Assembly: GCF_003855155.1 (NCBI RefSeq)
Contig: NZ_CP034073.1
Coordinates: 4,340,001-4,404,000, forward strand
DNA length: 64,000 bases
Origin: Shewanella psychromarinicola
GTDB lineage: Bacteria; Pseudomonadota; Gammaproteobacteria; Enterobacterales; Shewanellaceae
Direction: 5' to 3'
Part shown: in pieces, positions 1 to 10,429 of the stretch
Position numbering within the stretch: position 1 is the stretch's first letter
Layout of the letters: each line of letters begins with the position of its first letter
The notes under the pieces: model-generated
Told to the model about the DNA's origin: nothing
Database searches by the model: none
The model's input: the letters and a program-made list of their open reading frames with translations, nothing else
Made by a program: the position numbers and the translations under genes

Positions 1-146
1 AACTTAATTGCCGGCCCAATAGAACAATGTTGTACTGATTAATCTTAAGCAAAAATACCTTCTCAAACATCGACATGAGTTACACCTAAACCATTAGAGC
101 CGTGTCTTAGCCATTCCATTTACTTATGTCTTATTCAATGCAAAAC

Positions 147-178
147 AAAAAGCCGGCTAATAATTAGCCGGCTTTTTA
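147..178 (-). terminator. Rho-independent terminator after the TonB-dependent receptor
   Basis: A perfect 9-bp stem (GCCGGCTAA at 152-160 pairing with 164-172) has a 3-nt loop and is flanked by an A-run on one side and a T-run on the other. It could therefore work in both directions. It lies about 20 bp past the stop codon of the receptor gene on the minus strand. Confidence 0.85.
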
Positions 179-198
179 CATTAACAATAAATGTTAAA

Positions 199-2964
199 TT
201 AGAACTTCACGCTTGCACGAACGAAGAAGTAACGACCTAATACGTCATAAGTATATGGATCGGTATTTGAATCTAAGTTACCGGTGTAATAAGGAGGCTC
301 TTTATCAAAGAGGTTGTTCACACCACCAGATAAACGAACCGTACTGGTTAGATCATAAGAACCTGAAAGGTCATGATAAACAATGCTATCTACAGAAGGT
401 GCATAACAAGCAGAGGTATCATCTTTACAAGCAAATGAATCCATACCATCAATATAACGAATTTCGTATGTCGCACTCCAATCATCACCACTTGCCGTTA
501 GATCAAGGTTGGTTTTGATTTTAGCAAAGCCACCTGCGTTACCCGTTACAAAGCCACGGTAATCGACTGCATTACCATCTGGGTCAAATTCTTCATAGGT
601 TTCTAAAATCGACGTATCTAGGTTTGCTTTCCAGCTTAACCCTACTGCCTCGAAGGCATACGCTACGTTGATATCATAACCAGACGTGTTGGTTGCACCA
701 ACGTTTTGTAAACCGTTATCAAACTTAATACGACCTGTCGCGTCGATTTCAATATTTGAAGCTTGGCATAATGCAGTATCGGTATTAATGGTTACTCCAC
801 TTGCGTCTAAACATTGATTAGCCACATAATTAGAATCAACTGCGGTAATCGTGTTCGTGATAGCAATATCGTAATAATCAAACGTTAACGATAGCCCATC
901 GACAAAGCTAGGTGAATACACCAAACCAGCAGTGGTAATATCTGCTTCTTCTGGCGTTAACAACTCATTACCCCCCACAGTCACTTCTGCTTGGCTTTGC
1001 TCTGAAGCAGGGTGAACTATTTGATTAAATGATGGCGATTTACCACCAAATAACTCATCTACAGTAGGAGCGCGGAACGCAGTTGAACGGCCACCACGGA
1101 ACATTAAATCATCTGTCATGCGCCATGTTAAGCCTAACTTCCAAGTAGTGTCATCACCAAAAGTATTGTAATCGAAATAACGCATTGCAGCGCTCAAATC
1201 AACTTGTTGTGCAAAAGGTAAATCGCTTAACAATGGAATCGCCAATTCTGCATATACTTCGTTTACACTAAAATCACCCGCTGTAGCTTCAACGCGAGGG
1301 TCATTAGCAAGACCTTGCGCCGTTAATGAATCAGGGGTGAAATGAGCGGACTCTTTACGGTTCTCATAACCAGCAGCAAACCCTAGAATACCAGCAGGTA
1401 AATCAACGATATCACCGGTAAGTGTTGCCGCAATAATATCTAATTCACTACCACCACTGTTAACTTCAGTATAGACGAACGGTTCAATGCTCTCACCTTT
1501 CCAAGATGACTCTAAAAACGGATCAAAAGTGCCCGCTAATACAGCATCGTTAATAGAACCTATGTTATGCAGATTTGCAAGGGTATCGACTGAATCGTTT
1601 TTACCTTTGTTGTATGAAGCATCCCAAGTCCAACCGTTGTCGAACATGCCTTCTAAACCGATAACGACACGAACCGTATCAACTACTTGACTAAAGTCAC
1701 GGGTACCAGATTCAACCATACGACGGCCATAACTCAGTTCTTCACCATCTTGAACCCAAGGAAGTAAGTCATCAGTCATGAAACCACCAGCAGACTTAGG
1801 CTTGTATGCCCATGCAGCGCTGTTCCAAATAGGTTGTGGTGCCATTTGCTGTTCTGACCAACGCTTAGAATACATAGCTTCAGAGAAGAACGTAATATTG
1901 TCAGACAAATCATATGAGCCAGCAAAACTTAAGTTAATGCGTTCCATTGGCGTAGACAAATAGCTGTCTTTGGCATAGTTATATTTGTCATCACTAGTAA
2001 AATCATGGAAAGCGCCATCACGACCACTTACATCAGCTTCAGATTTACCATCAAAATACTCAAACTCTGGCTCACCCTTGTCATCAGCTACATACTGACC
2101 GTAATATCCTGAGTCACCAACAGCATAAGCATCGTCTGCGCCTGAAGGAGTGATGTTAAAGTTCTGATCACCCCAAACATGACCTCCTTGACTATATGAG
2201 CTACCACCACAATATAATGTTTTGCTACCTGCCGCGCCGGTTTCAGAGATTGGGCAATCTGAAAAATCACGGTCTGCTTGGCTTGCATCACCACGTTTAG
2301 TGTACTGCGCGTTAATAACCACATTACCTTTATCAAACGTGTTACCAAGAGTAAAATCTATGCTCGTTTCGTCTGCGTCGCCTTGACCACTCATACCGGT
2401 TTGAGCATTCATTTCAAAACCGTCGAAATCACGTTTTAAAATAATGTTTACTACGCCAGCAATGGCATCGGTACCGTAAACAGCTGAAGCGCCATCTTTT
2501 AATACTTCAACACGTTGGATCATTGATACTGGAATAGTATTCAAATCCACTGTGGACGCGGGCCCCGTTCCAGAAGCAATCATACGGCGGCCGTTGACTA
2601 ATACGAGTGTACGACTCGTTCCTAAACCACGAAGGTTAATACTAGAGTTACCTTGAGAGCCATTGTTCACGGCAGCGTTAGTCATCGCGCCACCGGTAGA
2701 GGTCATTTGTTGTAAAACATCATCAATAGATGTTGCGCCAGAAGACACAATTGATGACGCATCAATGACACTAACCGGACTCGCAGTTTCCATATCGGCA
2801 CGCTTAATACGTGACCCCGTTACTGCAATTCTTTCCACTTTCTGAACTTGTTCTTCTGCTGAAACCACAGCTGAAGAGAATAAACTTGTTGTAACGACAC
2901 TGGTTGTTGCAACAGCCAGTAGACTACGACGAATAGCCTTAGCAGTTAATGTTACTGAACTCAT
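199..2964 (-). CDS. TonB-dependent outer-membrane receptor
   Basis: A 921-residue TonB-dependent receptor of the outer membrane, expected to import a substrate using TonB/ExbBD energy. The N-terminus is a signal peptide with a basic start, a hydrophobic stretch and cleavage near SAVVSAEE. A conserved segment (VERIAVTGSRI) follows, then the plug domain at about residues 50-170, with typical signatures such as RGLGTSRTLVLVNGRR and DGASAVYGTDAIAGVV. The rest is a beta-barrel ending in VRASVKF, with the aromatic last residue of outer-membrane barrels. A good ribosome site (AGGGAAG) precedes the ATG. No Fur box was seen upstream, so the ligand need not be an iron chelate; in Shewanella many such receptors take up peptides or glycans. 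The substrate cannot be told from sequence. The gene is monocistronic, with its own terminator. Confidence 0.93.
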   Translation of the reverse strand: MSSVTLTAKAIRRSLLAVATTSVVTTSLFSSAVVSAEEQVQKVERIAVTGSRIKRADMETASPVSVIDASSIVSSGATSIDDVLQQMTSTGGAMTNAAVNNGSQGNSSINLRGLGTSRTLVLVNGRRMIASGTGPASTVDLNTIPVSMIQRVEVLKDGASAVYGTDAIAGVVNIILKRDFDGFEMNAQTGMSGQGDADETSIDFTLGNTFDKGNVVINAQYTKRGDASQADRDFSDCPISETGAAGSKTLYCGGSSYSQGGHVWGDQNFNITPSGADDAYAVGDSGYYGQYVADDKGEPEFEYFDGKSEADVSGRDGAFHDFTSDDKYNYAKDSYLSTPMERINLSFAGSYDLSDNITFFSEAMYSKRWSEQQMAPQPIWNSAAWAYKPKSAGGFMTDDLLPWVQDGEELSYGRRMVESGTRDFSQVVDTVRVVIGLEGMFDNGWTWDASYNKGKNDSVDTLANLHNIGSINDAVLAGTFDPFLESSWKGESIEPFVYTEVNSGGSELDIIAATLTGDIVDLPAGILGFAAGYENRKESAHFTPDSLTAQGLANDPRVEATAGDFSVNEVYAELAIPLLSDLPFAQQVDLSAAMRYFDYNTFGDDTTWKLGLTWRMTDDLMFRGGRSTAFRAPTVDELFGGKSPSFNQIVHPASEQSQAEVTVGGNELLTPEEADITTAGLVYSPSFVDGLSLTFDYYDIAITNTITAVDSNYVANQCLDASGVTINTDTALCQASNIEIDATGRIKFDNGLQNVGATNTSGYDINVAYAFEAVGLSWKANLDTSILETYEEFDPDGNAVDYRGFVTGNAGGFAKIKTNLDLTASGDDWSATYEIRYIDGMDSFACKDDTSACYAPSVDSIVYHDLSGSYDLTSTVRLSGGVNNLFDKEPPYYTGNLDSNTDPYTYDVLGRYFFVRASVKF

Positions 2965-3911
2965 GAATAACTTCCCTATAACTTATATAAAATGAATACA
3001 AGTAATTTATAATTTTTATATTTATATTAAACAATTGATTGAATTTAACAAAACCAATTATCGAGAAGCATTATTAATGAATTAAAAACCTTTAGTCAAC
3101 ACGGGCAACAAGTGAACAACATTAAGTTTAACAATTGGCCCAATCAATAGTTTGACTTTTGCTTTAATGATAATAACCAGTAAGTTAACTTGTAATATAT
3201 GTTTATTAATATTATAAATATTAATAAACATATGACAACTAACAAGATGAAGTCAAGAACAAAACAAATTGTAAAACCAAATTAAACATAACCCACCCAT
3301 ATTTAACCGTATTGCAACGCAAAATAGGAAGATGTATTAATAAAATAAATTTTAATATTTAAAAAAACCTTATTGATTGCCGTAAAAACAACCAGAATGA
3401 CATTTCGAAATTATTGATTATTTATTCAAAAAATAACTCAATAGCAATCATTTAAGGGTTTTTATTCAAGAAAGTGATAATACTAGGCTAACAACATAGG
3501 GTGACATGCGTAAATAACAATCAATTTAATGAACGGTATTGGATTTAGCTCACGGGGTATTTAGACTGAGAACTGCATCATATTTAATAGATTTTAATAC
3601 CACACTTTGCAACATAAATGTTAATAAAAAGTGTTTTCACTTATAACTATTCATCAATAACACGAGAAAAATATTGCCCCATTCTGTTAATAATACCCTT
3701 GACCAATCATAAGGAATATTAACAGCATGTTTACACTATATCTCACACACCCTAGCGTTCTGCTACTTTGATCTAAATAGGAATAATGCCAGTTTTACGG
3801 TGTGATGATCAAAAAGAACAAAACTCTGCACTGATAATATAGTGAAAAAATTGGTATAAATTAGATATAGGAATTAATAAAGATAAAAATAGATATTAGC
3901 GAAGCGAACAC
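2965..3911. other. Long AT-rich intergenic region, no gene seen
   Basis: Nearly 1 kb between the receptor start and the ndk terminator has no convincing open frame or RNA gene. It is strongly AT-rich with many TTAATA-type runs, and holds the 37-bp palindrome at 3197-3233. It probably carries the receptor promoter and regulatory sites. Confidence 0.6.
3197..3233. repeat. 37-bp perfect AT-rich palindrome
   Basis: Arms of 17 bp (3197-3213 and 3217-3233, outer part ATATGTTTATTAATATT) are exact reverse complements around a 3-bp centre. The palindrome lies 233-269 bp upstream of the receptor start codon. It has no T-run, so it is not an intrinsic terminator. An operator or cruciform-forming site is possible. 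Confidence 0.8.
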
Positions 3912-3935
3912 AAAAAAGGAGCCTAAGCTCCTTTT
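3912..3935 (-). terminator. Terminator of ndk
   Basis: On the minus strand a GGAGC/GCTCC stem extended by A/T pairs is followed by a run of six Ts. It lies 22 bp past the ndk stop codon. Confidence 0.8.
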
Positions 3936-3956
3936 ATGATCAACTTACAGCAACAA

Positions 3957-4388
3957 TTAACGAGTGCGTGGGCACACTTCATCTGCGCTGAAGAAGTAAG
4001 CAATTTCACGAGCTGCTGATTCAACAGCATCTGAACCGTGAACAGCATTTTCGTCGATGCTGGCAGCGTAATCACCACGTAATGTGCCACGAGCAGCTTC
4101 AGCTGGGTTAGTTGCGCCCATGATTTCACGGTTAGCTAGAACAGCGTTTTCGCCTTCTAACACTTGAACCATTACAGGACCAGAAGTCATGAAAGAAACT
4201 AAAGCGCCAAAGAAAGGACGTGCGCTGTGTTCAGCGTAGAAACCTTCAGCTTGTTCTTTAGATAGGTGTACCATTTTAGACGCGATGATCTTAAGACCAG
4301 CCGTTTCAAAACGGTTATAAATTGCGCCAATGTGGTTGTTAGCAACTGCATCTGGCTTGATAATAGAAAATGTGCGTTCGATCGCCAT
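3957..4388 (-). CDS. ndk: Nucleoside diphosphate kinase
   Basis: A 143-residue nucleoside diphosphate kinase, which moves the gamma-phosphate from ATP to other (d)NDPs through a phosphohistidine and so balances nucleotide pools in the cytoplasm. The start is the internal ATG giving [15 protein letters not shown], the usual N-terminus, preceded by AAGGAAG; an upstream ATG would add 14 residues without family support. The signature [12 protein letters not shown] contains the active-site histidine. The length matches the family. It has its own terminator and is separated from the ISC operon upstream by another terminator, so it is probably transcribed alone. No unusual features. Confidence 0.97.
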   Translation of the reverse strand: MAIERTFSIIKPDAVANNHIGAIYNRFETAGLKIIASKMVHLSKEQAEGFYAEHSARPFFGALVSFMTSGPVMVQVLEGENAVLANREIMGATNPAEAARGTLRGDYAASIDENAVHGSDAVESAAREIAYFFSADEVCPRTR

Positions 4389-4675
4389 AACGAGCTTCCT
4401 TAATGTGAGCAAGTATAAAAAATTTTGCAAATTATACGTAATTTAAGAGTATATTCCTAGCCTTATCCGCTTTCTCAGTGATATTTCATCACTCGATTGG
4501 GTCATTTATATTAACATGGCGCAATTTATGCTCATAGGTGAACATTAATCTTAATCTGCAAGTTTTTAGACAGTATTACGATGTCCACAGAGTGCTCAAC
4601 AAAGTGCTCAAAAATAAGCATTTCGCATATATACGCTAAGTTTATGTAAAATGAATATCGGCAATAACCACCGAT
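4389..4675. other. Intergenic region between ndk and the ISC operon
   Basis: No coding frame was found here, including any frame resembling iscX, which follows fdx in Escherichia coli. It holds the ndk promoter region and a 9-bp direct repeat (AGTGCTCAA) near 4591-4615. Confidence 0.55.
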
Positions 4676-4712
4676 AAAAAAAGAGCCAATCTTAGTAGAT
4701 TGACTCTTTTTT
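4676..4712 (-). terminator. Terminator of the ISC operon
   Basis: A-run, stem AAGAG/CTCTT plus CAATCT/AGATTG with one mismatched pair, 4-nt loop, then a T-run. It works on either strand. It lies about 60 bp past the fdx stop codon. Confidence 0.8.
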
Positions 4713-4769
4713 TGTGATCAATTACCCGCTATAAATAGGGCTGTTGATGGGTTAACACTCCGGCAAAGA

Positions 4770-5105
4770 CTACCCTTCGCTGACCATATTGACCGTGTAT
4801 TTCGGGATATCAATAATCATATCGCAATCCACAACTTTAGCTTGGCAAGATAAACGACTTTCAGGTTCTAATCCCCATGCTTTATCAAGCATGTCATCTT
4901 CTAACTCATCACTTTCGTCAAGCTGGTCAAAGCCATCGCGAACAATGACATGGCATGTAGTACAAGCACATGATTTTTCGCACGCATGTTCAATATGAAT
5001 ACCGTTACGTAAGGCTACGTTTAAAATGGTCTCACCGACTTCGGCTTCAAGTACTGCGCCGTCTGGACAAAGTTCTTGATGGGGTAAAAATACTAACTGT
5101 GGCAT
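4770..5105 (-). CDS. fdx: ISC-type [2Fe-2S] ferredoxin
   Basis: Adrenodoxin-like ferredoxin of about 111 residues, the electron donor of the ISC iron-sulfur assembly machinery in the cytoplasm. The cluster ligands are visible as HACEKSCACTTC followed later by RLSCQAK, the Cys-x5-Cys-x2-Cys...Cys pattern of this family. There are two consecutive ATG codons. The second (5105) is better spaced from the AGGTG ribosome site and gives the usual MPQLVFLPH start; the first would add one methionine. It sits a few bases after hscA and is the last gene of the operon, followed by a terminator. No iscX follows. Confidence 0.96.
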   Translation of the reverse strand: MPQLVFLPHQELCPDGAVLEAEVGETILNVALRNGIHIEHACEKSCACTTCHVIVRDGFDQLDESDELEDDMLDKAWGLEPESRLSCQAKVVDCDMIIDIPKYTVNMVSEG

Positions 5106-5113
5106 CATTTCAC

Positions 5114-6973
5114 CTATATGTTGTCGACCGACTGCCCTTTTAGCGCCGCTCTAATAGAATTATCCATACGTCTTGACGCAAAATCTTGGGTTTTGTCATC
5201 GAGATTTGCAATCGCTTTTTCAATGGCATCAATATCGTCTTGTTGTGCTACTGTATCAAGTTGTGCCATCGCAACCACTAACTGTTCGCGTTCTTGCTCA
5301 TCTAGTAAAGCAGCATCTTTAGCCAAAGCAGCATTAAGTGATTCAATCACCCGCGCCGCTTCCACTTTTTGCTCTGCCAGCATACGACGAGTAATGTCTT
5401 CTTTAGCATACTTCATCGAATCTTTAAGCATGGTCGCTATTTCAGTATCCGATAAACCAAATGATGGTTTCACTTGGATAGAAGTATTAACTCCGGTGGA
5501 TTTCTCCATCGCGGTCACGCTGAGCAAGCCATCAGCATCCACTTGGTATGTCACTCGGATATGCGCAGCACCTGCCGCTAATGGCGGAATACCGTGTAGG
5601 GTAAAGCGCGCCAAAGAACGGCAGTCATCAACAAGCTCGCGTTCGCCCTGCACCACATGGAATACCATTGCCGTTTGGCCATCTTTAAAGGTGGTAAACT
5701 CCTGCGCACGTGCAACGGGGATGGTGGTATTACGAGTGACCACTTTTTCAACCAAGCCGCCCATGGTTTCAACGCCCAGCGATAATGGGATCACATCTAA
5801 CAGTAACAAGTCTGATTCGGGCTTATTACCAACAAGAATATCAGCCTGAATAGCTGCACCTATGGCAACAACACGATCAGGATCAATTGAGGTCAATGGT
5901 GTTTTTTTAAAGAAAGCTTCAACTTGTTCACGCACTAAAGGCACGCGAGTTGAACCACCCACCATGACGGTTTCAATGACTTCATCCACACTCACGTCAG
6001 CATCGCGCAAAGTACGGCGGCAGCTACCTATGGTTTTTTTCACCAACGTGCCAATTAACGTGTTAAATAAGCTTTTATCCACAATGCAGGTTAATGTTTT
6101 TTCGCCAATAGTGACCAAGGCTTCAACGCTTTCACTGTCGGTCAACGCTTCTTTAACTCGGCGAGCTTCAATGAGTAATTGACGCGCTAATTGACTGCCT
6201 GGCTCGGTTATTTGCCACTCTTGTTGTAAATGACTCACTAATAAATGATCAAAATCATCACCACCTAGAGCTGAATCACCGCCAGTGGCTAACACTTCAA
6301 ATACACCACGACTTAAACGAAGAACAGAGATATCAAAAGTGCCTCCGCCTAAATCGTAAATGGCAATCACGCCTTCTTGCTTTGAATCTAGCCCATAAGC
6401 AATGGCAGCGGCTGTCGGTTCATTCAGTAAACGTAATACTTTAACACCCAACAACTCTACCGCATCTTTGGTACCTTGGCGCTGTGCATCATCAAAATAT
6501 GCCGGCACGGTAATGACCAAGCCTTCTAATTCGCCACCTAATGTCGTTTCTGCTCGCGCAATAAGCGGTTTTAAAATTTCGGCAGACACTTGGATCGGAT
6601 TAACATGCCCCATAGGAGTAGAAAACACCGGTAAGCCGTTTTCACTTGCGTGTAATGCGTAAGGTAATCGATGTACACCAGACTGAATATCAGTAAGGCT
6701 ACGTCCCATAAAACGCTTAATAGAAATGATAGTATTTTGTGGATCTAAAGCCGATTGTTCTTGAGCCTCATAGCCCACTAACACACGGGTATCAGCATAA
6801 TGCACCACAGAAGGCAACGAATGACGTCCTTGCTCATCAGGCAAGGTCAATGCTTGAGCACTTCTTACCGCAGCAACAAGTGAGTTGGTGGTACCTAGAT
6901 CAATCCCAACCGCAAGACGATGCTGGTGCGGTGCGGCGCTTTGGCCAGGTTCTGCAATTTGCAACAGTGCCAT
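5114..6973 (-). CDS. hscA: Fe-S assembly Hsp70 chaperone HscA
   Basis: A specialised Hsp70 of 619 residues that binds the LPPVK loop of IscU and, with HscB, drives cluster transfer using ATP. The nucleotide-binding domain starts with [14 protein letters not shown] at about residue 23 and contains [13 protein letters not shown] and a [10 protein letters not shown] motif near residue 340. The substrate-binding domain and helical lid follow (about 390-619). The length fits HscA and is shorter than DnaK. It lies between hscB (69 bp upstream) and fdx (8 bp downstream) in the ISC operon, so the HscA assignment is firm. Confidence 0.97.
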   Translation of the reverse strand: MALLQIAEPGQSAAPHQHRLAVGIDLGTTNSLVAAVRSAQALTLPDEQGRHSLPSVVHYADTRVLVGYEAQEQSALDPQNTIISIKRFMGRSLTDIQSGVHRLPYALHASENGLPVFSTPMGHVNPIQVSAEILKPLIARAETTLGGELEGLVITVPAYFDDAQRQGTKDAVELLGVKVLRLLNEPTAAAIAYGLDSKQEGVIAIYDLGGGTFDISVLRLSRGVFEVLATGGDSALGGDDFDHLLVSHLQQEWQITEPGSQLARQLLIEARRVKEALTDSESVEALVTIGEKTLTCIVDKSLFNTLIGTLVKKTIGSCRRTLRDADVSVDEVIETVMVGGSTRVPLVREQVEAFFKKTPLTSIDPDRVVAIGAAIQADILVGNKPESDLLLLDVIPLSLGVETMGGLVEKVVTRNTTIPVARAQEFTTFKDGQTAMVFHVVQGERELVDDCRSLARFTLHGIPPLAAGAAHIRVTYQVDADGLLSVTAMEKSTGVNTSIQVKPSFGLSDTEIATMLKDSMKYAKEDITRRMLAEQKVEAARVIESLNAALAKDAALLDEQEREQLVVAMAQLDTVAQQDDIDAIEKAIANLDDKTQDFASRRMDNSIRAALKGQSVDNI

Positions 6974-7042
6974 AGTGTTCCAACTTGTTATGTTATCGAT
7001 TAGTCGAGCTAATCATAAATAAGGTTTAGAATTTTGGGGAAT

Positions 7043-7567
7043 TCAGTCGAGCAAGCCATCTTCAATCCGGGCTAACTCATCATGTAATTTTGCCATAAAC
7101 TTTAGCTTACGAATTTGATCTGCCGCTAATAATGCATCTGCATTATCATCACTGACCAATAACGTCGCTAATTTAGCAGAGAGGACAGACTCAAACTCAC
7201 CAAACGATTCATACAGTTCATCAATTGATGGCTGCGGGTCACTGTTATGCGCGATGTCTTCAAGCGCTTCACGCCACTCCATTTGCTGCATCAAAAATGC
7301 ACCATCTTTCAATGTGGTGGTTTCGTGACTTAATTCAATTCCGCGTAAGCTCAACATGTGTTCAGCACGGCGTAAGGGATTTTTTAACGTTTGATAACCA
7401 TCATTAACTTGTGCTGTACGCTGAACTGACAAGCGCTTTTGTTGCTCGGTATCATTAGCGAATTTATCGGGATGGACCGCCCGTTGCAGTTCGCGGTAGC
7501 GCTCTGCAAGTAAGGCGGTATCGATATCAAAGGCAGGTACAACATTAAACAGATCGAAATAATTCAT
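7043..7567 (-). CDS. hscB: Fe-S assembly J-protein co-chaperone HscB
   Basis: A 174-residue J-domain co-chaperone that brings IscU to HscA and stimulates its ATPase. The N-terminal J domain has the HPD tripeptide (RAVHPDKFA, residues about 32-34). The C-terminal helical domain (about 85-174) is the IscU-binding part. The start MNYFDLF matches HscB proteins. It lies 54 bp after iscA and just before hscA. Confidence 0.96.
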   Translation of the reverse strand: MNYFDLFNVVPAFDIDTALLAERYRELQRAVHPDKFANDTEQQKRLSVQRTAQVNDGYQTLKNPLRRAEHMLSLRGIELSHETTTLKDGAFLMQQMEWREALEDIAHNSDPQPSIDELYESFGEFESVLSAKLATLLVSDDNADALLAADQIRKLKFMAKLHDELARIEDGLLD

Positions 7568-7621
7568 GGGCAGATATCATGCTTACTGTTTGATATAAAC
7601 GGCTTAATAGGTAAATAATCG

Positions 7622-7945
7622 TTAAACGGTGAAACTTTCACCACAACCACATTCACCCTTTGCGTTAGGATTATTGAACTGAAAACCTTCATTTAGGCCT
7701 TCTTTGACAAAATCAAGTTCAATACCTTGCAAATAAATAAAGCTTTTAGCATCGATGATGATATTCACACCCTCGATATTATAAAGTTCATCATCGTCAT
7801 TGAGTTCGTCAACGAACTCAATGACGTATGCCATACCTGAACAACCTGATGTTCTCAACCCAAGGCGCAAGCCAAGGCCTTCCCCGCGATTAGCAAGAAA
7901 CGATCTAACTCGATCAGCAGCAGCGGGGGTCATTGAAATTGCCAT
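7622..7945 (-). CDS. iscA: Fe-S cluster assembly protein IscA
   Basis: A-type carrier of 107 residues that binds iron or Fe-S clusters and passes them to target proteins. The three ligand cysteines are present: one in [10 protein letters not shown] near residue 35 and two in GECGCGESF near the C-terminus. The gene follows iscU by 14 bp and precedes hscB, the standard ISC order. The position between iscU and hscB supports IscA rather than ErpA or SufA. Confidence 0.96.
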   Translation of the reverse strand: MAISMTPAAADRVRSFLANRGEGLGLRLGLRTSGCSGMAYVIEFVDELNDDDELYNIEGVNIIIDAKSFIYLQGIELDFVKEGLNEGFQFNNPNAKGECGCGESFTV

Positions 7946-7959
7946 CTTAACTCCAGGTA

Positions 7960-8343
7960 TTACTTAGCTTGTTTGCTTTTATACTCTTCAATTGCTGCTT
8001 TAATGGCATCTTCTGCCAAAATTGAGCAATGAATTTTAACCGGCGGCAATGCTAACTCTTCAGCGATGTCGGCATTTTTAATGGTCGCGGCTTCATCAAC
8101 ACTTTTACCTTTAACCCATTCTGTTACTAATGAGCTAGATGCAATTGCGCTGCCGCACCCATATGTTTTGAATTTTGCATCTTCAATAATGCCGTCTGCA
8201 TTAATTTTAAGTTGCAACTTCATTACATCACCACAGGCTGGCGCACCAACCATACCCGTTACTATTGATGGATCGTTCTTATCAAATGAACCTACGTTAC
8301 GTGGGTTTTCATAATGATCGATTACTTTTTCGCTATAAGCCAT
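7960..8343 (-). CDS. iscU: Fe-S cluster scaffold IscU
   Basis: Scaffold protein of 127 residues on which [2Fe-2S] clusters are built from sulfide delivered by IscS. All functional residues are visible: Cys37 and Asp39 in GAPACGD, Cys63 in YGCGS, His105 and Cys106 in KIHCS, and the HscA recognition motif LPPVK at residues 99-103. It lies about 70 bp after iscS and 14 bp before iscA. Confidence 0.98.
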   Translation of the reverse strand: MAYSEKVIDHYENPRNVGSFDKNDPSIVTGMVGAPACGDVMKLQLKINADGIIEDAKFKTYGCGSAIASSSLVTEWVKGKSVDEAATIKNADIAEELALPPVKIHCSILAEDAIKAAIEEYKSKQAK

Positions 8344-8414
8344 GATAGTACTCCAAAATCTGTGTCGTTATTAGTTTACGATTAATGGTATTACGCTCAT
8401 TTAATGAGATTAAA

Positions 8415-9629
8415 TTAGTGTTGTGCCCATTGAACTTGGTCCAAATCGATACCATCTTTGAACATCTCCCATAACGGAGACATTTCGCGTAACTTATCAA
8501 TAGATTCATTTATCGTTTTAATAGAGTGGTCAATTTCTTCATCGGTAGTAAAGCGACCAATAGAGAAACGAATTGAGCTATGTGCCATTTCATCATTTAA
8601 ACCCAATGCACGTAATACGTAGCTTGGCTCTAAACTTGCTGAAGTACAGGCTGAACCTGAAGAAACCGCTAAGTCTTTTAAGGCCATCATTAACGACTCG
8701 CCTTCAACAAAGTTGAAACTTACGTTAAAAATACCACTGTAGCGTTGTTCCATATCACCGTTGATATAGGTTTCTTCGATATGTTTAATACCGTTCCACA
8801 ACTTGTCACGAAGATGGGTAATACGTGCGCTATCAGCGGCCATGTCTTGTTTAGCAACAGCGGCTGCCTCACCTAAGCCTACGATTTGATGCGTTGCTAA
8901 TGTGCCACTACGCATACCGCGTTCGTGTCCACCACCGTGCATTTGCGATTCAAGACGAATACGTGGCTTACGGCGAACATAAAGTGCACCGATACCTTTT
9001 GGTCCATACATTTTATGGCCAGAAATCGAAATTAAATCTACTTTGGTCGTTTGCACGTCAATCGGAAGTTTACCCGCACTTTGCGCAGCATCCATGTGGA
9101 AAAAGATACCTTTTGAACGGCATAATTCACCAATGGCATCGATATCATGTATGACACCAATTTCGTTGTTAACATGCATAATACTGACTAAAATTGTGTC
9201 ATCGCGCATCGCCGCTGCTAAACGTTCCATTGGGATAATGCCGTTAGCATCGGGAACAAGATAACTGACTTCATAACCTTCACGTTCTAACTGTCTGCAA
9301 GTATCTAAGGTTGCTTTATGTTCAGTTTTACTAGTGATGATGTGCTTGCCCTTTTTATGATAAAAGTGGGCAATACCTTTAATCGCAAGGTTACTCGATT
9401 CTGTCGCACCTGAGGTAAACACAATTTCACGATGATCAGCATTGATTAAATCAGCAATTTGATTACGGGCGACATCAACCGCCTCTTCAGCTTGCCAACC
9501 ATAACGATGTGAACGCGATGCTGGATTACCAAACACACCGTCCATTGTCATGTGTTGCATCATTTTTTCTGCGACACGCGGATCGACAGGGGTTGTGGCG
9601 GCATAATCTAAATAGATAGGAAGCTTCAT
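8415..9629 (-). CDS. iscS: Cysteine desulfurase IscS
   Basis: PLP-dependent cysteine desulfurase of 404 residues. It releases sulfur from L-cysteine as a persulfide for Fe-S clusters, thio-modified tRNA and other cofactors. His103 (KTEHKATL) and the PLP lysine at about 205 ([10 protein letters not shown]) are present. The catalytic cysteine, about residue 327, is in [13 protein letters not shown]. The C-terminal tail contacting IscU is complete. It is the second gene of the operon, about 80 bp after iscR. The nearby cysE supplies a cysteine precursor, giving a metabolic link. Confidence 0.98.
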   Translation of the reverse strand: MKLPIYLDYAATTPVDPRVAEKMMQHMTMDGVFGNPASRSHRYGWQAEEAVDVARNQIADLINADHREIVFTSGATESSNLAIKGIAHFYHKKGKHIITSKTEHKATLDTCRQLEREGYEVSYLVPDANGIIPMERLAAAMRDDTILVSIMHVNNEIGVIHDIDAIGELCRSKGIFFHMDAAQSAGKLPIDVQTTKVDLISISGHKMYGPKGIGALYVRRKPRIRLESQMHGGGHERGMRSGTLATHQIVGLGEAAAVAKQDMAADSARITHLRDKLWNGIKHIEETYINGDMEQRYSGIFNVSFNFVEGESLMMALKDLAVSSGSACTSASLEPSYVLRALGLNDEMAHSSIRFSIGRFTTDEEIDHSIKTINESIDKLREMSPLWEMFKDGIDLDQVQWAQH

Positions 9630-9710
9630 AATACACTCCGTACTCAGCAGTCTCAGATGAGGCTACATACAACGTACAAATAATAATGATTTATCAATCA
9701 ACATAGGGAG

Positions 9711-10172
9711 TTACAAACTCAATCTATGTTCCTTTTGTATTTCGTCTTGCTTTAACGAGATAAATTGAACGTCTCGTTTTTGCATTAAACCCGCAAGCGA
9801 AATACTGTCTAAAAACTCTGAAATTTGTTTACTTAAGTCACCCCATAAAGAATGGGTTAGGCAACGAGTACCACTTTGGCAGTTACCTTTTCCTTGACAA
9901 CGAGTGGCGTCTACAGATTCATCAACAGCATGCACGACCATACCAATTGAGATATCGTTGGCTTCTAGACCTAGACGATAACCACCACCGGGCCCACGAA
10001 AACTCGACACCAAACCATGTTTACGTAACTTTGCGAAGAGTTGTTCAAGATAAGACAAAGAGATACCTTGTCTTTCAGAAATATCGGCTAAAGGCACGGG
10101 GCCAGTAGCAGAGTGAATCGCAACATCCAGCATAGCTGTCACTGCATAGCGACCTTTTGATGTAAGTTTCAT
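9711..10172 (-). CDS. iscR: Rrf2-family Fe-S regulator IscR
   Basis: A 153-residue [2Fe-2S] transcription factor that represses the isc operon when cluster-loaded. The start is the internal ATG giving [16 protein letters not shown], the family N-terminus; the longer frame would begin inside the IscR binding sites. A winged helix-turn-helix covers residues about 1-70. The cluster cysteines are Cys92, Cys98 and Cys104, with His107 close by, spaced as in E. coli. A GGGAG ribosome site precedes the ATG. Upstream are three abutting IscR-type sites, so autoregulation is expected. Confidence 0.97.
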   Translation of the reverse strand: MKLTSKGRYAVTAMLDVAIHSATGPVPLADISERQGISLSYLEQLFAKLRKHGLVSSFRGPGGGYRLGLEANDISIGMVVHAVDESVDATRCQGKGNCQSGTRCLTHSLWGDLSKQISEFLDSISLAGLMQKRDVQFISLKQDEIQKEHRLSL

Positions 10173-10211
10173 AACTTGTACTGCTCCCAAAAAGTATGCA
10201 GTAATTTGAAC

Positions 10212-10286
10212 ATACCCGAGTAATTTAGTCAAGTATTAATCCTACTAAAACACTCGGGTATTAATATGACTAACGCACTCGGATAT
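10212..10286. promoter_or_regulatory. Three abutting 25-bp IscR type-1 sites at the iscR promoter
   Basis: Three copies of the IscR type-1 motif (ATAcCCGAGT...ACT...TAT in either reading) occupy 10212-10236, 10237-10261 and 10262-10286 with no gap. Each has ACTCGG(G/A)TAT at one end and a TAGT/ACTA core. A TTGACT -35-like element lies within the first site on the minus strand. This implies strong IscR autorepression. The motif assignment is from memory of the E. coli consensus; the periodicity is seen directly. Confidence 0.85.
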
Positions 10287-10361
10287 CATGGCATTTCTTA
10301 TCACAAAAAGTTCCATATTTTCGCAGAAGGTATTTAACCTTTTTATCTTGGAAGATTCAAT

Positions 10362-10391
10362 GCCGATAAGGCAATTAATCGCATTATCGGC
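10362..10391. repeat. Hairpin between iscR promoter and cysE end
   Basis: Inverted repeat GCCGATAA (10362-10369) and TTATCGGC (10384-10391), with a 14-nt loop. No T-run follows on either strand, so it is at best a weak terminator for cysE. It separates cysE from the isc promoter. Confidence 0.45.
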
Positions 10392-10429
10392 CAATTGTTT
10401 GACATGAATCTACAATGACTTAATGATTT

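Noticed and set aside
213-2845. Several plus-strand frames of 60-100 codons inside the left-end receptor
   Set aside because: They are antisense shadows of a full-length receptor with clear domains; no ribosome sites or recognisable families.
5118-5849. 243-codon frame antisense to hscA
   Set aside because: Serine-rich, low-quality sequence opposite a conserved chaperone; a frame shadow.
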